Of a stretch of DNA of 64,000 bases, positions 1 through 7,744 are shown piece by piece; positions within the stretch are counted from its first letter, which is position 1; every line of letters begins with the position of its first letter. Source of the stretch: Paraburkholderia solitsugae (lineage in GTDB: Bacteria > Pseudomonadota > Gammaproteobacteria > Burkholderiales > Burkholderiaceae); assembly GCF_013177695.1 (NCBI RefSeq), contig NZ_WOEY01000018.1, positions 116,141-180,140 on the forward strand, given 5' to 3'. The notes under the pieces are model-generated. The model searched no databases. It was not told the DNA's origin and saw only the letters and a program-made list of their open reading frames with translations. The translations under genes were made by a program, and so were the position numbers.

Positions 1-37
1 CACCGCAGGCAACCACCGCTATGAGGAGCAAATAATC

Positions 38-310
38 ATGGCCATTCCCACCACCCTCTACAAAGGGCACGAGTTACGTGCGTACGCCCGCCAGCAATTC
101 CCGCTCTTCGGTGACCCGTATGCGAAAGGGCCGAGGCGTTTTTCATCGGTCGTGCGGATCGACACGGTTCCTTCGAGCGAGACTGAAGCACGACGCTATA
201 CAACGGTTTTCGACGCCGTGAGTCCCGCCACCTTCAACGATGCGATCGATCTTGCGATGCAGTTCGGCAAAGACATTGTCGATGGCAAGGTTCAGGCTGC
301 GGCGCTCTGA
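38..310 (+). CDS. Small hypothetical protein, 90 aa
   Basis: The ORF has a clear ribosome binding site (GAGGAG about 8 nt before ATG) and ends just before the universal stress protein gene, so the two may be co-transcribed. The protein is soluble-looking, with no signal peptide or membrane segment. It carries a mixed basic/aromatic N-terminus and a helical C-terminus rich in Ala, Asp and Met. I do not recognise a family. Similar short proteins are common beside stress genes in Burkholderiaceae, but no function can be given from the sequence. Confidence 0.6.
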   Translation: MAIPTTLYKGHELRAYARQQFPLFGDPYAKGPRRFSSVVRIDTVPSSETEARRYTTVFDAVSPATFNDAIDLAMQFGKDIVDGKVQAAAL

Positions 311-360
311 TCACTCCCCAACTGGACCCGCGATCCTGCAGCGCACACTTCGAGGTCGAC

Positions 361-885
361 ATGTATAAGCACATTCTGGTAGCAATCGATGGCAGCGAGA
401 CGTCCGAACACGCATTCGACGCCGCTTTGCAACTTGCACACGAAAGCGGTGCGCAATTGCAACCGCTTTACGTCGTCGACAACCCGCTGATGGCGTACGA
501 CGCCTTCGGCTACGATCCGACGATCCCGCGTGACGCGTTCGTGGAAGAAGGCCAGCGATTAATGGCGGACGCCCTGGCCCGCATGAAACACGAAAACGTG
601 GCCGGCACGCCGCGGATGGTGGACGTCGCGCCGATCGGCGAGGATATTTCGGAGCGCATCCGCATCACGGCGAACGAATTCAATGCGGACCTGCTGGTGC
701 TCGGCACGCACGGCCGGCGCGGCTTCAAGCGTTTGTTCCTCGGCAGTGTCGCCGAGCGCGTGGTGCGCAGTGCGTGTTGTCCCGTGTTGCTGGTGCCAGG
801 CCGGCAGACGCAAACCACCCTCGTAGAGTCAGCCAAACCGGGCCACGCTGACGTTGCCGCGGCGATGGTTGAGACGCCGCGCTAG
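361..885 (+). CDS. Universal stress protein, UspA family
   Basis: This 174-residue protein is a single Usp domain. It opens with the typical ILVAIDGSE strand and first ATP-site Asp. Near residues 118-132 it has the ATP-binding signature G-2x-G-9x-G-S (GTHGRRGFKRLFLGS), followed by the usual SACCPVLLV end of the fold. A tail of about 25 residues beyond the domain is not conserved in appearance. ATP-binding Usp proteins are cytoplasmic and support survival under starvation or respiratory stress; the partner is not evident here. The gene follows the 90-aa hypothetical after about 50 nt. It does not form an obvious operon with the membrane protein downstream. Confidence 0.93.
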   Translation: MYKHILVAIDGSETSEHAFDAALQLAHESGAQLQPLYVVDNPLMAYDAFGYDPTIPRDAFVEEGQRLMADALARMKHENVAGTPRMVDVAPIGEDISERIRITANEFNADLLVLGTHGRRGFKRLFLGSVAERVVRSACCPVLLVPGRQTQTTLVESAKPGHADVAAAMVETPR

Positions 886-999
886 AACCGGGAGCGCTCA
901 CCCTCGGCGATCGGCGGGGCGCGAGGATCGCCTTGAGGGCATGCGCTTGAGCTTGTACACCCCTGCCATCACTTAGCGACTTCAATCGCCTCTCATCCC

Positions 1000-2085
1000 A
1001 TGAGCACGCCGCAGATCCGCTCCGCCCACGCCCCGCTGATGCCGGGAAGCGGCGCGTTGCTGCCCAAGCCGACGCCTGTCGCCGAGACCGGCCTCGTGCA
1101 TATTGCTCCCGGCTTGCTCGGCAAAACATCGCGGTGGCGCCCGCTCATGTTCTGGATCGTCGGAGTGATGGGCTTTGTCACCGTCATTCTGGTAGTGCTA
1201 CACCTCGGCTCGCTGCAAAAGATGGCCGAACTGATGCGCTCAGCTCGTCCGGGCTGGATGCTGGTCGCGCTTGCGGTTCAGTCCGGCACCTATGTCAGCG
1301 CGGCGTTCGTATGGCGCCAGGCTTTGCTGCAGGCCGGACATCCCCTGTCGCTACGCACCCTGATTCCACTCGGCATCGCCAAGGTCTTTACCGATCAGGT
1401 CCTGCCAAGCGGCGGCATCAGTGGCACGATGCTCGTGGTGCGCGGCCTGACCGGCCGGCGCGTCCCTGCCGGGATCGCGATGGCCGCCATGCTGGCCGGC
1501 ATGGTGTCATACGACATCGCCTACCTGTTCGTGGTGCTCGCAAGCGCCGGCGTGCTGTGGCTCCAGCATCGGCTGAACGTGCCACTGATCGCCGGCGTGG
1601 CGATCTTCGTGATCGTGACGGTGGTGGTTCCGGCTGCCGTGTTGGGACTCAAGCAATGGGGGCAACGTGCGCCGGTCGCGTGGCTCAGCAAGTGCCTGGG
1701 CGTCACTGCGCTGCTCCAGGAGTTGACCGATGCGCCCACTCACCTGCTGCGCAGCCCGCGCCTGCTGTTGCAGACAGTGGGACTGCAACTGGCCATCTTC
1801 GTCTTCGATGCCTTGACGCTCTGGCTGGCGTTCAACGCGATCGGCGAAGTGCCACCGCTTTGGGTCGTGTTCGTGAGCTTCATCATCGCGTCGATGGTGG
1901 CCACTATCGGTCCCATTCCAGTCGGCTTGGGGACCTTCGAAGCCACCTCGGTGGGGATACTGAGTTTGCTTGGCGTGTCAGTGGAAGCGGCGCTCGCCGC
2001 CACACTGCTGTTGCGCGCCCTGACTTTCTGGTTGCCGATGCTGCCCGGCATCTGGTTGGCACGCCGGGAGATACGGCGCCGTTAG
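1000..2085 (+). CDS. YbhN / lysylphosphatidylglycerol synthase-like integral membrane protein
   Basis: This 361-residue protein has about eight hydrophobic segments starting near residue 50. It carries the two family signatures: an LPSGGISGT loop near residue 131, and a GPIPVGLGTFEA loop near residue 305 followed by a Leu/Ala-rich helix. These belong to the flippase-like transmembrane domain of LPG synthases (UPF0104/YbhN). The C-terminal aminoacyl-transferase domain of MprF is absent, so this is the membrane part only. In other bacteria such proteins are linked to lipid or glycolipid translocation; the substrate here cannot be inferred. The 3' end overlaps the convergent 79-aa ORF by 4 nt. 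Confidence 0.85.
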   Translation: MSTPQIRSAHAPLMPGSGALLPKPTPVAETGLVHIAPGLLGKTSRWRPLMFWIVGVMGFVTVILVVLHLGSLQKMAELMRSARPGWMLVALAVQSGTYVSAAFVWRQALLQAGHPLSLRTLIPLGIAKVFTDQVLPSGGISGTMLVVRGLTGRRVPAGIAMAAMLAGMVSYDIAYLFVVLASAGVLWLQHRLNVPLIAGVAIFVIVTVVVPAAVLGLKQWGQRAPVAWLSKCLGVTALLQELTDAPTHLLRSPRLLLQTVGLQLAIFVFDALTLWLAFNAIGEVPPLWVVFVSFIIASMVATIGPIPVGLGTFEATSVGILSLLGVSVEAALAATLLLRALTFWLPMLPGIWLARREIRRR

Positions 2086-2321
2086 GCGCCGCAAATCGTA
2101 TTCGGGGTCGTCAGGCCCACCCACGACATGCCTTCTTTCAAGCCATCCAGCACGGCCTCCTGCGGCGTGCGGAAAATCTGGTCGTGCGTGAATTCACGCA
2201 CGACCACGCCATCCGGCCCGGTAACGCTCGTGCCGATCAGACAGCCAAAGTCAGTGCCGCTTGCGCGTGCGCAAGCCGTAACCGTCCAGCCGTCGCCGTC
2301 CACTTTGCCTGACAGGTTCAT
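2082..2321 (-). CDS. Small hypothetical protein, 79 aa
   Basis: A compact acidic protein beginning MNLSGKVDGDGW, with a plausible ribosome binding site (GAGG about 10 nt upstream). It is rich in Gly, Thr and Val, with a helical segment (TPQEAVLDGLKEGMSW) near residues 53-68, and has no signal peptide or membrane segment. It converges on and overlaps the end of the YbhN-like gene by 4 nt. I recognise no family. Coding is supported by the ribosome binding site and a stop-free frame with Burkholderia-like composition. Confidence 0.55.
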   Translation of the reverse strand: MNLSGKVDGDGWTVTACARASGTDFGCLIGTSVTGPDGVVVREFTHDQIFRTPQEAVLDGLKEGMSWVGLTTPNTICGA

Positions 2322-2458
2322 GACGTTTTGCCTCGCGCATATTCAACGCTGTTAGTGTTCGATACCCGCGGTTTGCACATCGCCTAACTGATCGACTGCA
2401 GAAGTCACACTCACTCCTCTGTGTCGAAACAATCTGCAGCCGACGTCCCTTTGGATAA

Positions 2459-3091
2459 TCAGAGCGCCACAGCATGCCGGCTAAGTATCCGTGGATCGCC
2501 AACCGGCAGAACCACCCGCCCGTGCACCTCGTTGATCACATCGGCTGCGGACAGATAGAACGCGAGCGCGGCAGTGACGAGCCCCATATAGCCGCCCGCC
2601 ATCCGCACCAACCCTGAACCCGTCCACTCTCCTCCAGCCAGCAGCCCGAAGGTGATCCAGAGCGCCAGAAAAATGAACTGCAGCGCGCGAGGTGAGCGAA
2701 AAGTGGCCAGCCACATATAGAACGTGAAGACACCCCAAAGAAACAGATACCAGCCGACGAACGCGGGTGGCACCTTGTCATGCAGAAAGAGCACGAACAG
2801 TGCAAACGACCACCAGAACGCGGCGTAACTCAGAAAGGCCGTCGCACCGAAGGTATTACCGCGCGGCAACTCCATCATCCCTGCAATGGCCTGCGCGGTC
2901 CCACCGTAGGCGAGCGCACAGGCGAGCACGAGGCCCATCGACTCGCCCGAAAACCAGCCGGCGTTGATCATGCTGAGCAGCCACGTTGTCAATGCAAAGC
3001 CGGCGAGACCCAGTGGCGCGGGTTCGCTAGTGTGGTTCGGATCGGTGCGCTGGCCATGGCCTGCTCCTGAAGATAAAAAACGTTCCAGCAA
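2459..3091 (-). CDS. satP: Acetate/succinate permease, GPR1/FUN34/YaaH (SatP) family
   Basis: The mature part begins with the family signature PAPLGLAGFALTTW near residue 25, followed by an Asn-containing first helix and six hydrophobic segments in about 200 residues, the normal SatP architecture. The family moves acetate or succinate with protons. Its position directly downstream of acs on the same strand (about 20 nt apart) fits acetate uptake followed by activation. The start is uncertain. The only in-frame start that keeps the N-terminus is TTG at 3091, without a good ribosome binding site. A perfect AGGAG plus ATG sits inside at about 3058, but in another frame that soon hits a stop. Confidence 0.82.
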   Translation of the reverse strand: MLERFLSSGAGHGQRTDPNHTSEPAPLGLAGFALTTWLLSMINAGWFSGESMGLVLACALAYGGTAQAIAGMMELPRGNTFGATAFLSYAAFWWSFALFVLFLHDKVPPAFVGWYLFLWGVFTFYMWLATFRSPRALQFIFLALWITFGLLAGGEWTGSGLVRMAGGYMGLVTAALAFYLSAADVINEVHGRVVLPVGDPRILSRHAVAL

Positions 3092-3112
3092 TCTCGCGCC
3101 CTGCGCGAACCA

Positions 3113-5086
3113 TCACCCGAGCTGATCGAGAATCGCCGGATTTTCCAGCGTGGATACGTCCTGGGTAATTTCTTCGCCAGCCGCCAGCGAGCGCAGCAAG
3201 CGGCGCATGATCTTGCCCGAGCGCGTTTTCGGCAGGTTCTCGCCGAAGCGGATTTCTTTGGGCTTTGCGATCGGGCCGATCTCCTTGCCGACCCAATTGC
3301 GCAATTCGGTCGCGATTCTGATCGCCTGGTCGCCGGTCGGCCGCTCGCCCTTCAACACCACGAACGCGACGACGACTTCGCCAGTCGTCTCGTCGGCACG
3401 GCCGACGACCGCGGCTTCCGCCACCAGCGGGTTCGCGACAAGCGCCGACTCGATCTCCATCGTGCCGAGCCGGTGGCCCGATACGTTGAGCACATCGTCG
3501 ATACGGCCGGTAATCGTGAAGTAGCCGGTGTCCTCATCACGGACCGCACCGTCGCCGGCGAGATACAGTTTGCCGCCGAGATCTTCAGGGAAGTAACTCT
3601 GCTTGTAGCGCTCGGGATCGCCCCAGACGCCGCGCAGCATCGACGGCCATGGCCGTTTGATGACGAGAATGCCGCCCTGCCCGTTCGGCACGTCCTGTCC
3701 GGTTTCGTCGACGATCGCGGCCATGATGCCCGGCAGCGGCAGCGTGCACGAACCCGGCACCAGTGGCGTGGCGCCGGGCATCGGCGCGATCATGTGGCCA
3801 CCCGTTTCCGTTTGCCACCAGGTGTCGATGACAGGGCAATGGCTATGGCCGACGTGTTCGTAGAACCACGTCCACGCGGCCGGGTTGATCGGCTCGCCGA
3901 CTGTGCCGAGCAGACGCAATGTCGACAGGTCGTAACGGTCCGGATGAACTTCGGGATCGGATTCGGCCAGCTTGATGAGCGAACGGATCGCGGTGGGTGC
4001 GGTGTAGAACACCGTCACGCGATGTTTCGCGATCATCTCCCAGAAGCGGCCCGCGTTCGGATAAGTGGGCACGCCTTCGAACACGACCTGGGTCACGCCA
4101 ATCGCCGTCGGACCGTACGCGATATAACTGTGGCCGGTAATCCAGCCGATGTCGGCGGTACACCAGAATACGTCGCTGCGCTTCGCGTCGAAGGTCCACT
4201 TCATGGTCTGCGCGGCCCACATCAGGAAGCCGCCCGTACTGTGCTGCACCCCCTTCGGCACCCCCGTCGAACCGGACGTATAGAGAATAAAGAGCGGATG
4301 TTCCGCGCCGACCCATTCCGGCTCGCACGTGTCTGCTGCGGCTTGCGTGAGTTCGTGCATCCACAGGTCGCGTCCTTCGCGCCACGCGACTTTGCCGCCC
4401 GTGCGCCGATAGACGATGACGCTTTTCACCGCTTCACAACCGCCCATCGCAAGGGCCTCGTCCGCGATGTTCTTCAACGGAAGCGCTTTGCCGCCGCGCA
4501 TCTGTTCATCGCAGGTGACCAGCGCGATCGCGCCCACATTGACCATCCGCTCGTTGAGCGATTTCGACGAAAAACCGCCGAACACGACGGAATGCGTCGC
4601 GCCGATGCGCGCGCACGCCTGCATTGCCACGATGCCTTCAATCGACATCGGCATGTAGATCACCACGCGGTCGCCTTTCTTCACGCCGCGGGTTCGCAAG
4701 GCGTTGGCAAAGCGGCTCACCCGTTCGAGTAACTGCCGGTAGGTGACGTGCGTGACGGTGCCGTCGTCCGCTTCGAAGATCACTGCGACATGCTCACCGT
4801 TACCGGCTTCGACGTGGCGGTCGAGGCAGTTGTAGGACGCGTTGAGGGTGCCGTCGTTGAACCATTCATAGAACGGCGCGCGCGATTCATCGAGAACCGT
4901 AGAAAACGGCTTTTTCCACTCGAGCGTCTCGCGCGCGAGACGGGCCCAGAATCCGGCGTAGTCACGTTCAGCCTCGGCGACCAACGTGCGGTAGGCGTCC
5001 ATGCCGGAGATCGCGGCGTACGCCGCCACACTGGCGTGAGGAAGGAAGGTTTGCGGCTCCTCCAGAATCGAATCGGTCGGTGACAT
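3113..5086 (-). CDS. acs: Acetyl-CoA synthetase (acetate--CoA ligase, AMP-forming)
   Basis: This 657-residue enzyme of the adenylate-forming family converts acetate, ATP and CoA to acetyl-CoA, AMP and PPi in the cytoplasm. Visible motifs are the P-loop-like [12 protein letters not shown], the DTWWQTETG motif, [27 protein letters not shown] hinge sequence, and the C-terminal [11 protein letters not shown] carrying the Lys that is acetylated for control in this family. Length matches Acs (about 650). I chose the ATG at 5086 (AAGGA about 8 nt upstream, product starts [12 protein letters not shown]). The longer frame upstream adds 49 residues without homology-like character. satP lies just downstream on the same strand. 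Confidence 0.96.
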   Translation of the reverse strand: MSPTDSILEEPQTFLPHASVAAYAAISGMDAYRTLVAEAERDYAGFWARLARETLEWKKPFSTVLDESRAPFYEWFNDGTLNASYNCLDRHVEAGNGEHVAVIFEADDGTVTHVTYRQLLERVSRFANALRTRGVKKGDRVVIYMPMSIEGIVAMQACARIGATHSVVFGGFSSKSLNERMVNVGAIALVTCDEQMRGGKALPLKNIADEALAMGGCEAVKSVIVYRRTGGKVAWREGRDLWMHELTQAAADTCEPEWVGAEHPLFILYTSGSTGVPKGVQHSTGGFLMWAAQTMKWTFDAKRSDVFWCTADIGWITGHSYIAYGPTAIGVTQVVFEGVPTYPNAGRFWEMIAKHRVTVFYTAPTAIRSLIKLAESDPEVHPDRYDLSTLRLLGTVGEPINPAAWTWFYEHVGHSHCPVIDTWWQTETGGHMIAPMPGATPLVPGSCTLPLPGIMAAIVDETGQDVPNGQGGILVIKRPWPSMLRGVWGDPERYKQSYFPEDLGGKLYLAGDGAVRDEDTGYFTITGRIDDVLNVSGHRLGTMEIESALVANPLVAEAAVVGRADETTGEVVVAFVVLKGERPTGDQAIRIATELRNWVGKEIGPIAKPKEIRFGENLPKTRSGKIMRRLLRSLAAGEEITQDVSTLENPAILDQLG

Positions 5087-5603
5087 TTTGTGTTCCTTGC
5101 ACGCTTTCGTGCGTGCTTGATGGATGTGTCGCGCAAATCGCGGCGCCCCTGCTGCGCCGGGCGTGACAAGGCATTCCGCATGATCGGCTCGATCACGCGG
5201 TTGGCCGCTCCGGGCGGAATGGGGATGGCGCACAAATCGGTCAGGGAAGCCCTGTCGCGCGAAACTATTTCGATCGGCGGTGACGGAGAAATGCGGGGGG
5301 CTTGCGATGACGGTGCTCGCGTGGGAGGAGGAAGTCGGTACGGTGGCGTACGGGGTTGGTCAGTTCATTCAGGCAAACGTAAGGTTCGCGCACTTCCCCC
5401 GGGCTGCAGAAAAAAATGGAATAAGCAGCCAAACGGTGTGTTTGCCCCTACATAGACGGCAGCAAGCAGACGGTCCACGAGCGAAAGCAGAAACGCTTCT
5501 GCGCAGCTTCAGCAGCACGTGGATCACATAGGTAGACAAGTAAAGACGCAGTTTTCAATCACATAGATCGTTAGATTCAATCACCATCAATTAGGTATCC
5601 AAA
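5087..5603. other. Intergenic region between acs and the DUF4148 pair
   Basis: About 515 nt between divergent genes. It presumably holds the acs promoter on the left and the DUF4148 promoter on the right. Short frames crossing it are not convincing. I see no tRNA, strong hairpin or repeat. The last 100 nt before 5604 are AT-richer than their surroundings, as expected of a promoter region. Confidence 0.4.
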
Positions 5604-5954
5604 ATGAAACGCAACCTTGCTATTACTCTTTCGATGATCCTCCTTGCATCGGCCGGCGCAGTCACCCAGGCATCGGCACAGGAAAGGACCCGCGCGGAAG
5701 TGCGCCAGGAACTGGTTCAGGCAGAAGCCGACGGCTCGCGCCTCGTGACCGACACGTCGTACCCCGAGATCAACCCGATCTTCTCGCAACAGGCCGCGCG
5801 CATGAAGGTGAGCATGAGTGGTGAGGGTCCGGCGACGTCGGGTTCGACGGCGGCAGGCCAACGCTCATCCAATGCGCCCACCCATTCTGCAGGCGCGGCG
5901 ATGACGGCGTGTGTCGGCCCTGCAGGATTCTGCACGCCGTACTTCGGCAGCTAA
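5604..5954 (+). CDS. Exported DUF4148 protein, first of a tandem pair
   Basis: A 116-residue protein with a Sec signal peptide (MKRNLAITLSMILLASAGAVTQASA). It is followed by the DUF4148 core (TRAEVRQELVQAEADG) and a low-complexity Ser/Gly/Ala linker. It ends in CVGPAGFCTPYFGS, with two cysteines. DUF4148 proteins are small periplasmic proteins typical of Burkholderiaceae, with no defined function. The next gene is a paralogue with the same layout and the same tail, so the pair arose by duplication and is probably co-transcribed, with about 65 nt between them. Confidence 0.85.
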   Translation: MKRNLAITLSMILLASAGAVTQASAQERTRAEVRQELVQAEADGSRLVTDTSYPEINPIFSQQAARMKVSMSGEGPATSGSTAAGQRSSNAPTHSAGAAMTACVGPAGFCTPYFGS

Positions 5955-6020
5955 AGCATTCTCCCTTTCCCGGCAACCGTTTCCCCGCGATTCATCACAC
6001 TCACAGGAAGACTATCAATC

Positions 6021-6371
6021 ATGAACAAGACTCTCGTTTGTATCGCTCTCGCCGCCAGCGCATTGGCCGCTCCCGCTCTGAGCTTCGCGCAATCGAATGC
6101 GCCGGTGACACGCGCCGAAGTCCGCGCCGATCTGGTGCGTGTCGAACAGGCGGGTTACAACCCGTCACGCGGCGACGACGCCGACTATCCGGCCGACATC
6201 CAGGCTGCTGAAGCAAAGATCGCGGCGCACGGCGATCAGCCGATGGCGCAGCGGGGCTATGGCGGCGTAGCGCAGTACGGCAGTTCGTCGTCCGGCGCGC
6301 CCACGCGTGTGTCGACGCCCTCTTCCTGTGTGGGTCCGGTGAGCTTCTGCAATACCTTCTTCGGTAGCTGA
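6021..6371 (+). CDS. Exported DUF4148 protein, second of a tandem pair
   Basis: A 116-residue protein with signal peptide (MNKTLVCIALAASALAAPALSFA), DUF4148 core (TRAEVRADLVRVEQAGYNP), a Gly/Ser-rich linker and a C-terminal CVGPVSFCNTFFGS tail that mirrors the upstream gene. Good ribosome binding site (AGGAAG about 8 nt upstream). The equal length and shared two-cysteine ending suggest a conserved structural or cross-linking role for the tail; that part is inference. Function unknown. Confidence 0.85.
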   Translation: MNKTLVCIALAASALAAPALSFAQSNAPVTRAEVRADLVRVEQAGYNPSRGDDADYPADIQAAEAKIAAHGDQPMAQRGYGGVAQYGSSSSGAPTRVSTPSSCVGPVSFCNTFFGS

Positions 6372-6491
6372 ACAGTGGCGAAAGGGGTTCTGATTCGCCC
6401 CCACATGCACAGTACTCCTACTATTTTTTTAAGGAACTAGCCGGTTTTCTCTCAATACCTCCACCCATCTCAACGCATAACGGAGTGTGTC

Positions 6492-7286
6492 ATGAAAGTT
6501 TTGCCTCTCGTCGCCTCGGCCTTGTCACTGTCGGCTAGTCTTTTTGCGTCTACCGGTGCGATGGCACAGGACGCCCAGCCGCAGAATGCCCCGGTCCACA
6601 ATATCGTGCTCGTGCACGGCGCGTGGGTGGACGGATCAGGCTGGAAACCGGTCTATGACCGGCTGACCAAAGATGGCTACCACGTCACTATCGTGCAGGA
6701 GCCACTCAGCTCGCTCGAAGACGACGTCGCCGCAACCAAACGCGTTCTCGACCAGCAGAATGGCCCGACGATCCTCGTGGCACACAGCTACGGCGGCTCG
6801 GTCATCACCGAGGCCGGCGTGCATCCGAACGTCGTCGGCCTGGTGTACGTGGCCGCACACGCGCCGGCCGTCGGCGAAGACGAAAGCACGCTTGGCAAAG
6901 GTATGCCGAGCTACACGTCGAAGCAAGCAGGCGCCATCATGAAGACCGGCGACGGCTACACGTACCTGAATCCTGCGGATTTCCCGAGCGATTTCGCCGC
7001 CGATCTGCCGCTCAAGGAAGCCCAGTTCGAATCGCACGCGCAAATCCTCACTGCAGCGAAGGTCTTCTCGACACCGATGGCGGTCGCCGCATGGACCAGC
7101 AAACCGAGTTGGGGCATCGTCGCGGCCGATGACAAGATCATCAATCCCGACCTCGAACGCTGGTACTACGCCCGTGCGCACAGTCACACGACGATACTCG
7201 CCGGCGCGAGCCACTCGGTCTACGAATCGCGTCCGAAAGAAGTCGCTGCCGTGATCGAAGACGCGGCAAAGCATGCTCAGTTGTGA
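6492..7286 (+). CDS. Exported alpha/beta hydrolase
   Basis: This 264-residue protein has a signal peptide of about 25 residues ending AMA-QD, then an alpha/beta hydrolase fold. It has the oxyanion motif LVHGAW near residue 40, the nucleophile elbow AHSYGG near residue 100 (Ser), an acid in AADDKIINPDLE and the catalytic His in GASHSVYES near the end. The layout resembles the MES/EstC-type small esterases often annotated as alpha/beta hydrolase with salicylate- or pyrethroid-esterase-like domains. Substrate is unknown. The signal peptide places it in the periplasm or outside. It is preceded by the DUF4148 genes but separated by about 120 nt. Confidence 0.88.
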   Translation: MKVLPLVASALSLSASLFASTGAMAQDAQPQNAPVHNIVLVHGAWVDGSGWKPVYDRLTKDGYHVTIVQEPLSSLEDDVAATKRVLDQQNGPTILVAHSYGGSVITEAGVHPNVVGLVYVAAHAPAVGEDESTLGKGMPSYTSKQAGAIMKTGDGYTYLNPADFPSDFAADLPLKEAQFESHAQILTAAKVFSTPMAVAAWTSKPSWGIVAADDKIINPDLERWYYARAHSHTTILAGASHSVYESRPKEVAAVIEDAAKHAQL

Positions 7287-7744
7287 GTGGGCCGATGCGT
7301 AGGCCGTCGAGTCAGTGGCGGCGGCCCACGCTCTCGTCGAAATCGCGCGCCAGCATTCCTACCAGGATTTCGCCGAACCGCGCTAGCAGCACAGCTTCAG
7401 CCTTTTAGCCGCAGGCGTCGACACGCATCATTCGTTGGCATTGGCAAAGCACACGCAAGCACGATCACGCCCCCCGTGCCAAAAATGACGGAGGCTCGAA
7501 TCCGGGCCTCCGCTCAGGCGTTAAACGCCCTCCTCCCCTTCCCAAATCGCCCGCAGTGCCCTCCCTCGAGTTGTCATTTTTGTTTTTCAATGTAATGATA
7601 TAACATTCCTCGCGACGAACGACGACAAGGATCCCACTTGATTGGGGGCCGGTAAACGCACGTCCAGTCATTCCTATCGCACCCAGAAGAACGTCAACAA
7701 GACGGAAACGCATCCACCTCGTGTTCAACCCTGAATAAATAACG
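7287..7744. other. Intergenic region and promoter of the TonB system
   Basis: About 460 nt without a convincing gene. The right half is AT-rich and carries the Zur-like palindrome at 7589-7607 plus a possible promoter. The roughly 137 nt from that palindrome to the receptor ATG form a leader in which I see no clear structured element. The receptor ATG has no strong Shine-Dalgarno sequence. Confidence 0.5.
7589..7607 (+). promoter_or_regulatory. Candidate Zur operator upstream of the TonB-dependent receptor
   Basis: The 19-bp imperfect palindrome AATGTAATGATATAACATT has a right half (TATAACATT) identical to the half-site of the classical Zur box AATGTTATA-N-TATAACATT. The left half differs at only two positions. 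It overlaps a possible promoter (TTGTCA at 7571-7576, TAATGA 16 nt later). The match to a Fur box is clearly weaker. Assignment to Zur is inference from the motif; no zur gene lies in the window. Confidence 0.62.

Noticed and set aside
3473..4732. 419-codon plus-strand frame opposite acs
   Set aside because: Antisense shadow of acs with no recognisable domain.
7589..7607. Fur box as an alternative reading of the palindrome
   Set aside because: Alignment to the Fur consensus is poor, whereas the right half matches the Zur half-site at all nine positions.
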